Origin: a virus
Reading direction: 5' to 3' (one strand)
DNA length: 41,475 nt
Virus record (IMG/VR): IMGVR_UViG_3300031565_006436
Location: 1 to 41,475 of that record
A program made the translations under genes and the position numbers. Of this stretch, positions 31,964 through 38,628 are shown piece after piece. Within the stretch, counting starts at the first letter, position 1; each line of letters opens with the position of its first letter. The notes below the pieces were generated by a model. That model saw only the letters and a list, made by a program, of their open reading frames with translations. It did not search any database and was not told the DNA's origin.

Positions 31964-33495
31964 TGCCTGGAATTGACAATGTACAGAATTTACAAGCTGC
32001 AAATGGAATGGCAGAAAATCTTACGGTTGCCATTAATAACCTTCGAGGGGTGATGGGAGGAGTTGTAGCCGGAGATGTTTCAGAAGATGTAACCAATCAG
32101 TCTCAGTCTGTAGACGCACTTAATATGCAAATTGTACAATTGACTCAATTAGACGAGTCAGTTAATAATTCCTCGGTAGCAATGGAAGATTTGAAGCAAC
32201 AGGTTAAAATCCTTGTTACTACAATGGTCAGTGCCAGAGATGCTAATTTACAAGCAACGATTTCTGCTCCACAACAATCACAACAATCTGCTCCACCAAT
32301 CGCAGCATCTGGAACTTTCAATTTGAAGAAACAGAGTCAATTTCCGCCAGTGCCACAGCCAATACAACCACCTGTCCCACAACAAGAAGGAATTCCATTA
32401 CAAAATGAAGAACCTATAGAAGAGTTTAAGTTTATGGATTCTGCCGAATTAAGAGATTGGATGGAACAACAAGTAGATTCTGAATTTGTAAGAGAAAAAC
32501 TTCTTAATGAAGCAGACAATGAGAAGTCCGATTTAATTGCTGATGCAATTAAACGATTTTTTGAAACAATAGTTGAGGAAGAAAAATTAGATTATGCGGA
32601 GGAGATTTGGGACAATATGCCAAATAGTATAAAAATAGAAAGTCCGCAAGTACAGGAGGGTGTGATGGAAACCAATTATGTGCCAAGAGAAAAGGCAGCA
32701 GAGACGGTTCAAGAGGCCAATGATTCTATTAAAAAATTGGCACAAGAAGATGCTAAAAAAGCAAAAACATATAATTTACACAAGTCTGCTCAAGCCAAAT
32801 CAATGGAAAATGTTATTTTGTTTGGCCCTGGACAAACATATGTTGACCCCTTCACAAGACAACCAGCTTCAGAATGGAGTTTAATAGAACGGAATAAGGG
32901 TTTTGGATTAGTTGTAGATGATGTTTGGAATATTGATTGGGAAAGAGTATGGCGTCAAAATGTGATGGACAAGTATAGTCGTCCATATAGAGATGGTGAT
33001 GGAAATTGGGTTGGTGGTTATATTCAAAAACGATTTGAAGTTGACAAATGGATTCCAGAAAAGAATAATCTTCAATTAAAACCTGGGCAATTAAGAAAAG
33101 ATTATATCCCAGAAGAGAGATTAACAGAATCAAGAATGGTTGCTCAAAGAGCAAGTGCGAATTGTCCTTATGAATCTGCCGATAAAACAAAACCATTTAA
33201 TTGGAAAGAAGCATCAAAAAAACAAGCAGGATTACCAGAGTGGATAGCTAAACCTCTCAAAACTGACGAGGAACCTTTTCACGCAAAAAATAAATTAAGA
33301 CAAGAAGAGGAAGATGAAATAGCAAGAGAAAATGCCATGAGAAGAGAAAAAAAGGAAAGAGAATTAGGTAGGGATCTATCTGTCTTGCAGGGTAAACCAG
33401 TTAGAAGGCCCTATAGAAAACAAGTCGGAAAAACAATTTTCGATTCCACAGAATCATTTAATTTAAAAGAAGCATCTGCTAAAAAAAAAAGTTAG
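31963..33495 (+). CDS. large virion-region protein with four FNLK-type motifs; probable -1 frameshift at its end
   Basis: 510 residues in frame 0. N-terminal 110 residues are helical; then a Pro/Gln linker, an acidic helical part (about 150-235) and a C-terminal half with a folded block around WSLIERNKGFGLVVDDVWNI and RPYRDGDGNWVGGY. The motif F/Y-N-x-K/H-K/E-A/Q/S occurs at about residues 119 (FNLKKQS), 270 (YNLHKSA), 412 (FNWKEAS) and 499 (FNLKEAS), spaced about 90-150 residues, as though marking segment borders. The gene ends in A10 then GTTAG; the -1 frame stays open for 188 codons. No homologue recognised. Confidence 0.7.
   Translation: MPGIDNVQNLQAANGMAENLTVAINNLRGVMGGVVAGDVSEDVTNQSQSVDALNMQIVQLTQLDESVNNSSVAMEDLKQQVKILVTTMVSARDANLQATISAPQQSQQSAPPIAASGTFNLKKQSQFPPVPQPIQPPVPQQEGIPLQNEEPIEEFKFMDSAELRDWMEQQVDSEFVREKLLNEADNEKSDLIADAIKRFFETIVEEEKLDYAEEIWDNMPNSIKIESPQVQEGVMETNYVPREKAAETVQEANDSIKKLAQEDAKKAKTYNLHKSAQAKSMENVILFGPGQTYVDPFTRQPASEWSLIERNKGFGLVVDDVWNIDWERVWRQNVMDKYSRPYRDGDGNWVGGYIQKRFEVDKWIPEKNNLQLKPGQLRKDYIPEERLTESRMVAQRASANCPYESADKTKPFNWKEASKKQAGLPEWIAKPLKTDEEPFHAKNKLRQEEEDEIARENAMRREKKERELGRDLSVLQGKPVRRPYRKQVGKTIFDSTESFNLKEASAKKKS
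33481..33491 (+). other. A10G slippery tract (predicted -1 frameshift or slippage site)
   Basis: Ten A followed by G, read as AAA AAA AAA AGT TAG in frame 0. A -1 slip gives AAA AAA AAA AAG TTA and enters the open frame that runs to 34055. The -1 frame is closed just upstream by TAA at 33480-33482. Confidence 0.55.
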
Positions 33496-34055
33496 CATAT
33501 CTGCCTGATACAGAAAGCCCTTTATCTAACGAACCTAAGCATCGTCGATCTCCTGCTAAGGTTTGGTTTGAGGGGAAAAAACCAAATCCGACTGGTGGAG
33601 TACAGTATGCCTGTCCTATTTGTGAAACACTTCTGGATACTACCGTTTTAGCTGATGGTGCAAAACCTCGTTGTAAGAATTGTACTGATGCTAGAGGACT
33701 TGGACAAGAAGGTGTTCAAATAGGATATAAGAATTGTCCTGATACAAAAAAAATACAATTCCCATCACAACAACCATTACAGAGGGCTGCTTCTAAGAAT
33801 AAAATCGCAAAAAAGAAACTATCCCCAGAAGAACAAACAAAAAGATTAAAAAAACAAATTAATAGAACTCATGGACCTATGAAAGAAAAAGCAAAACAAC
33901 ATACGATTCCAGCAGAATTATCTGATTGTGGTGTTAATGATTGTGAGAGCGAAGATTTTAATATGCTTAATGCTCCAGATTCCGATATAAAAAGAAAACA
34001 AAAAAATTTAAAAGCCATTGACAATTCATTATTTGATTTAGAAATTGATGGTTAA
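33483..34055 (+). CDS. start-less zinc-ribbon-like ORF, probable frameshift extension of the previous gene
   Basis: The frame is open for about 190 codons but has no ATG, GTG or TTG until a Met some 130 codons in (about 33879). The translation starts at the A10 tract: KKKKLAYLPDTESPLSNEPK. It holds a zinc-ribbon-like pair, CPICET at about 33639 onward and CKNC about 25 residues later, and a basic C-terminal region. The best explanation is that it is made as a C-terminal extension of the 31963 protein by -1 slippage. A sequencing indel in the A run, joining the two genes for good, is the alternative. Confidence 0.55.
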   Translation, partial: KKKLAYLPDTESPLSNEPKHRRSPAKVWFEGKKPNPTGGVQYACPICETLLDTTVLADGAKPRCKNCTDARGLGQEGVQIGYKNCPDTKKIQFPSQQPLQRAASKNKIAKKKLSPEEQTKRLKKQINRTHGPMKEKAKQHTIPAELSDCGVNDCESEDFNMLNAPDSDIKRKQKNLKAIDNSLFDLEIDG

Positions 34056-34069
34056 AAAGGAAAATCAAA

Positions 34070-37000
34070 ATGGGAATTAAATTCTCCATGAGTAATAGAC
34101 AAGTGAAGAGGAAATTCTCAGCCTATTCAAGAGGTGTTGGATCGTCTCAATCAGGAGGTCAACATTACGCATCATCAGGTAATGCAAATACACCATTAAC
34201 AAAGTCTATTGTAGAAGCCTATACAAAAACAGGACAGGCAATGGGAGCAGGCGGCGGTCTACCAAATGTCATGTATGGACAGCCTATGTTCTTTTCACCA
34301 CTTCATACCCCTCAAAACTGGCAAATTGCCAGTAAAAAAAGAGAGATATATCAGTGGACGTATCTCCCTTATACACAAGTGATTATGGAAGATTTCACTT
34401 ATCAGAATATGGAAGATATTGATTTTGCTTGTGAAAATTTAGTAGAAGATACATTGACTGGTGGACTTCTTTATGAGGATATAGATTATCCTGAAATTAT
34501 GGATTCAGAGGGAAATTTTCGTAAACCTCCTCGTTTTTCAGAAAGAGAATGCGTTGATAAAAGATGTTTTAGTTTTTCCGCTTATGGGTATTGGAGAGAA
34601 TTAAGAGTAAGTGAAGAACATAAAATTTTTGTGCTAGACGGAGATCTTTATAGGAAAAAGAAAAAAGTCGAAGGTGATGAAAAATATAGACGAAAAGTTG
34701 GAATTGAACCAAATGGAGTAAAAAAAGTTATCGTCCCCGATGATTTAATAAAGAGAGTGGAAGCACAGAATGTTAAAAGCAATGATTATTTACTTTGTCC
34801 CGTTCCTGAAGTTGGGACTCAAAATATTAAATCTGATCTTGCTTGGTTAATTGGATTATGTATTGCCGACGGCTTGATCTATAGGGGTAAGGATAGTTGT
34901 GCTGTTAGATTTACCGGTGATAGCAGAGAAAAGCATCTCGATGAATGTCAAATGATATTACAAAATAATTTTTTTGGTAAAATAAGCAAAAGGCAACACG
35001 GAAATGGAAATGGAAATGGATGTAGAATATCGGCAAGCACGTTGCCCGTGTTTAACTTTTTCTCAAAATACATCGTCAATAAAGGTACAAAAAAGAAATT
35101 TACACAAGAAATTTTTTCACTAGATAAAGAAACGAGATTACACATTCTTGCTGGTTATTTTGACGGAGACGGTTCGTTTAGTAAAAGAGAGATGAAACTA
35201 ATAGCAAATAATTACTCAAAAGATATGGCAGACCAACTATATTGGTTGTTATTATCTTGTGGGATATCTTGTACATTATACAAACGAAAACTTAGTGAAG
35301 ACCATTATAAAACGTCATCTAAATACTATTACATCATTAGTATTCCTGCTTCTGAAGTCAAAAAATTACAGACATATATGAAAAGTCACAAAATTCCGAA
35401 AGATTTTATACCTAAAACATCGAGAGAATTGAGATTTTTCTATGAAGAAGATGGACAAATATATTTTGCTCAACCTATATCAAAAATAGAGCAGTTTTAC
35501 TACACTGGTAAAGGTTATGACATAGAAATGACTAATAGTCGTCACGCCTTAGTTGCGGATGGGTATATTTGTTCTAATTGTAGGTTCTATCAGTCGAATG
35601 AGCCAAAGGTGGCTGCTGGTATAGATTTTTATTCCGAATTTCCACTTAATGGATTCGTTTTAGAATGTAAAGACAAAAAGATATTGAAGTTCTTCGAGAG
35701 AACAGTCAAAAGACTTAAATTGAATTACTGGCTCAAAGCTATTGGATTTGAAAGACATTTATTAGGTGACGTGTATCCATTTGTAGAATACGAATGTAAA
35801 AAGTGTGGAAATCAAGGGATCTTACCTGATGGCACACGGTGCAATCATCCTGGTGGTACTGTTGGTAGAATAAAAATATTAAACCCAGACTGGATCACGG
35901 TCCACAAGAACCCAATATCAGAAGAAGCAGTGTATATGCTTGAACCAGATGATGAGTTAAAAGGCATTATAGCGACCAAGAGACCGGAAGCTATATACAA
36001 TAGTCTACCACCTGCTCTAATTGAGTCAGTCTCAACAGGACAACCTATTGTTTTATCAAACAGAAATATTAGTCATATCAAATATGGTGGTAGTCCGTAT
36101 AGTGCCTATGGCATGTCTATGATTCGTAGAATGTTTACCTATTTAGCATACAAGACAAAATTAATGACAGCAAACTGGATTGTTGCTGAAAGGTTAATTC
36201 TTCCCATCCGTATTGTTAAATTAGGGTCGGATAACCGTCCAGCTACGGCTGCTGATATTGCAGATGTTTCATCTCAACTTGTAGCTGTTGCCAATGACCC
36301 GAATTTGACACTTGTTACTCATAATAATTTCGATTATTCATGGGAGGGTGCTTGTTATTCAGAAGATACAGAAATACTTACTGAAAATGGATGGAAGCTT
36401 TTTGGTAAATTAGAGAAGGATGAAAAAGTTGCAACATACAATATGGATAACAAAAATTTGGAATATCAACTACCAACGGAATATCATGAGTACGACTACG
36501 ATTCTACGATGTTTTCCCCGATGTATCATTTCAAAAATAAATATGTTGATGTTTTAGTTACACCGAATCATAGGATGTTAGTTGAGAGAAATAGTAAAAT
36601 GGAAGTAGTTTATTCCCAGAATGTAACACATAATGATAAATTTATTTCTACTCTCAATTTGGAAAACACTACATCAGAAAAACGCAAAGATGTAAAATTC
36701 AATATAAGAAAAAAACATATACATAGACCAGATTATATTGGCAAGGTCTATTGCGTAGAAGTCCTTAATAGTATGCTCGTTGTACGTCGCAATGGAATGA
36801 TTTCAATACAAGGCAATTCTGGCAAGATTCATAATATTACTAATGAATTGGAAGAAATAGGAAAAGAGATCCTAGACGGTTTTATGTTAAATCAAGCAAT
36901 TCTAAATGGAGAAGCTTCTTCGTACAGTAGTGCACAGGTCGGTATTGAAATTATGATTGCTCGTTTAGAGAGTTGGAGAAATGAATTAGCGGACTGGGTT

Positions 37001-38107
37001 GAAAATCACATTTTCCTACCTATTGCAATGATGCAGAATTTTAAAGATGAGGAAGAGAGCAAAGAATCTGATGAAGATGTGTTTATTTACCCAAAATTAA
37101 AATGGAACGATCTACAGCTTCGTGACAGAACTAATTTTAGACAGATCCTTATGCAGTTGCATGATAAAGGATTGATTTCTGCCCAAAGGTTGTTAGAAGA
37201 ATTCGATATCGATTACGATCAGGAAACAAGAAGAATAAGAGAAGAACAGGCATTGGCTTCTGCGACCGGACAATTCCTTGGACAACCACAAGGTGGTATG
37301 GGAGGGATGGGAGGTATGCCAATGGGTGGAGGAATGGGTGGAGGAATGCCACCTATGGATATAGGAGGTGGAGGAATGCCAGGAATGCCGGGTGGAGAAC
37401 CAGGAATGCCAGGAGCAGCACCCGGAATGCCAGGAGCAGCACCAGCACCAGGAGGTATGCCAACACCTATGGCAGCCGCTCAACCCTTGTCGCCTGTACC
37501 TACCTTTATAAGTAAGAGAGGAAAAGGTGGGAAGTCCATGGCAGAGCAGCAGCAGGAGCAAGCCCAACAACAAGCCCAACAGTTCCAGCAGAGTTTACAG
37601 AATATAAGATTGACTACCCTTGAACAGAAGATGTTAAATGGATTATCCATGTTGTCTGGGCAAATTCCTTATAAATTCTACTTACAATATAAAATAGCCA
37701 CAGCGGGTCAGCCTCAACCTTATGTTTTGGATTTCGCATATCCTGATGTTGGTGTTGGGGTGGAGGCATGCGGAGAGGTTTGGCACGATCAAATGGATCA
37801 AAAGATCCACGATCAACAAAGGGATCAGGTCTTAGCTAATATAGGATGGAGAATTTTGAGATTTAAAGAGGAAGCCATAGACGGTAAAATGCCAGAAATC
37901 CTCAAAGTGATTTACAATAATATTGCTGAAGCAGTTAAAGATAAATCTAGAAAAGTGAATAAAGCAGCAAGTGCTGATGAAAGAATTAAATTAGCAGTAC
38001 CTCCATCGGGGATGTTTGATATTGATAATAATTTAAAGGAAGATCTGAAGTTTCAGAGAATAGATATGCAGGATGGTTTAGGACATATTTACCTAGTAGG
38101 AACTTGA
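34070..38107 (+). CDS. portal protein with two inteins and a C-terminal DUF559-like nuclease domain
   Basis: 1345 residues as encoded; about 847 after removal of the two inteins. Portal identity rests on extein features: YQWTYLPYTQVIMEDFTYQN, KILKFFERTVKRLKLNYWLK, INPDW-like ILNPDWITVHKNP, ISHIKYGGSPYSAYGMSMIR and the helical tail ILDGFMLNQAILNGEASSYS, plus its place just before the protease-scaffold gene. A CKKCG...CNH zinc motif lies between. After the crown comes a Gly/Met/Pro-rich linker (about 1075-1140), a Gln-rich helix, then a DUF559-like PD-(D/E)XK domain (about 1190-1295: LDFAYP Asp1221, VEACGE Glu1232/1236, VWHDQ, GWRILRF). Portals form the DNA entry ring; a fused nuclease is unusual. 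Confidence 0.8.
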   Translation: MGIKFSMSNRQVKRKFSAYSRGVGSSQSGGQHYASSGNANTPLTKSIVEAYTKTGQAMGAGGGLPNVMYGQPMFFSPLHTPQNWQIASKKREIYQWTYLPYTQVIMEDFTYQNMEDIDFACENLVEDTLTGGLLYEDIDYPEIMDSEGNFRKPPRFSERECVDKRCFSFSAYGYWRELRVSEEHKIFVLDGDLYRKKKKVEGDEKYRRKVGIEPNGVKKVIVPDDLIKRVEAQNVKSNDYLLCPVPEVGTQNIKSDLAWLIGLCIADGLIYRGKDSCAVRFTGDSREKHLDECQMILQNNFFGKISKRQHGNGNGNGCRISASTLPVFNFFSKYIVNKGTKKKFTQEIFSLDKETRLHILAGYFDGDGSFSKREMKLIANNYSKDMADQLYWLLLSCGISCTLYKRKLSEDHYKTSSKYYYIISIPASEVKKLQTYMKSHKIPKDFIPKTSRELRFFYEEDGQIYFAQPISKIEQFYYTGKGYDIEMTNSRHALVADGYICSNCRFYQSNEPKVAAGIDFYSEFPLNGFVLECKDKKILKFFERTVKRLKLNYWLKAIGFERHLLGDVYPFVEYECKKCGNQGILPDGTRCNHPGGTVGRIKILNPDWITVHKNPISEEAVYMLEPDDELKGIIATKRPEAIYNSLPPALIESVSTGQPIVLSNRNISHIKYGGSPYSAYGMSMIRRMFTYLAYKTKLMTANWIVAERLILPIRIVKLGSDNRPATAADIADVSSQLVAVANDPNLTLVTHNNFDYSWEGACYSEDTEILTENGWKLFGKLEKDEKVATYNMDNKNLEYQLPTEYHEYDYDSTMFSPMYHFKNKYVDVLVTPNHRMLVERNSKMEVVYSQNVTHNDKFISTLNLENTTSEKRKDVKFNIRKKHIHRPDYIGKVYCVEVLNSMLVVRRNGMISIQGNSGKIHNITNELEEIGKEILDGFMLNQAILNGEASSYSSAQVGIEIMIARLESWRNELADWVENHIFLPIAMMQNFKDEEESKESDEDVFIYPKLKWNDLQLRDRTNFRQILMQLHDKGLISAQRLLEEFDIDYDQETRRIREEQALASATGQFLGQPQGGMGGMGGMPMGGGMGGGMPPMDIGGGGMPGMPGGEPGMPGAAPGMPGAAPAPGGMPTPMAAAQPLSPVPTFISKRGKGGKSMAEQQQEQAQQQAQQFQQSLQNIRLTTLEQKMLNGLSMLSGQIPYKFYLQYKIATAGQPQPYVLDFAYPDVGVGVEACGEVWHDQMDQKIHDQQRDQVLANIGWRILRFKEEAIDGKMPEILKVIYNNIAEAVKDKSRKVNKAASADERIKLAVPPSGMFDIDNNLKEDLKFQRIDMQDGLGHIYLVGT
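34550..35578 (+). mobile_element. intein 1 with LAGLIDADG homing endonuclease
   Basis: Residues 161-503 of the portal (343 aa). Starts at Cys161 with Gly13-Tyr14 as in intein block A; a block-B-like EEHKIFVL follows. Two DOD motifs: LIGLCIADG and LAGYFDGDG. Block F-like GYDIEMTNSRHALVADGYI ends in CSN, with Cys504 as the +1 residue. The usual penultimate His is Ser here. Confidence 0.88.
36353..36817 (+). mobile_element. intein 2 (mini-intein)
   Basis: Residues 762-916 of the portal (155 aa). Block A CYSEDTEILTENGWKL, block B VTPNHRMLV, block F VYCVEVLNSMLVVRRNGM, terminal Asn in QGN with Ser as the +1 residue. There is no endonuclease domain. The penultimate residue is Gly, not His. It begins after WEGA in the extein and rejoins SGKIHNIT. 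Confidence 0.9.
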
Positions 38108-38108
38108 T

Positions 38109-38540
38109 TTGACATACAATCTTAAAAAAGCTAAAGAGGCCGCTGGACCAAGAAGAATTAAAGATAGAGGTATAAGATGGAAAGAACACTACGGCGAAAA
38201 GTCTTTGCCTTTGAAGGAAAGATTAGACGAGATCGTAGGTCCAGGGGTTTATCATAGATGGGAAGGTCATGATTATACTACATTTTCTGATTATTTTGTT
38301 GTAGTTGGTCCTTCCCAGGAAAGATATGGTAAGAAGTCATTTTTTGCCGGAATTAAAAAGCTACCACCAAAATGGAAGAGAAAAAAAGTATATGCTCCTG
38401 ACGGAGAATACTTCTCAAATATTGCTTCCGCATTAAGTCATGCATCAAAAAAATGGGGAATTCCTTACCCGAAAAATCAGCATAATTATTCTACAGCTGA
38501 TCTCGAAAATGTAGAAATCCCACGACATATTAAAGGTTAA
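38109..38540 (+). CDS. hypothetical basic protein, MTYNLKKAKEAA start
   Basis: 143 residues from TTG 38109, directly after the portal stop (GGAAC upstream). Starts MTYNLKKAKEAAGP, another copy of the F/Y-N-L-K-K motif. The body is basic with a folded-looking block (GVYHRWEGHDYTTFSDYFVV, KVYAPDGEYFSNIASALSHA). No family recognised. It lies between the portal and protease-scaffold genes, a common site of small head-completion or decoration proteins. Confidence 0.65.
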   Translation: MTYNLKKAKEAAGPRRIKDRGIRWKEHYGEKSLPLKERLDEIVGPGVYHRWEGHDYTTFSDYFVVVGPSQERYGKKSFFAGIKKLPPKWKRKKVYAPDGEYFSNIASALSHASKKWGIPYPKNQHNYSTADLENVEIPRHIKG

Positions 38541-38568
38541 CAAAAAAAAAGAAGGAACTTTTTGTTAA
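38537..38568 (+). terminator. AT-rich hairpin after the 38109 gene
   Basis: TTAACAAAAA (38537-38546) pairs with TTTTTGTTAA (38559-38568), loop of 12, overlapping the stop codon. There is no T tract after it, so it could attenuate rather than stop transcription. A perfect 10-base palindrome TGTGGCCACA lies further on at 38594-38603. Confidence 0.4.
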
Positions 38569-38628
38569 TATCTGGAATAACAACAAGTTAGACTGTGGCC
38601 ACATTCTACACTAAAAGGAAAAATCTGT

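Noticed and set aside
33177-33184. A further GCCGATAA box
   Set aside because: It lies inside a coding region (codons for Ser-Ala-Asp-Lys) without a nearby gene start, so it is probably chance.
37193-37579. Cys/Trp/His-rich minus-strand ORF
   Set aside because: Antisense of the Gly/Met/Pro linker of the portal gene; composition is explained by that.
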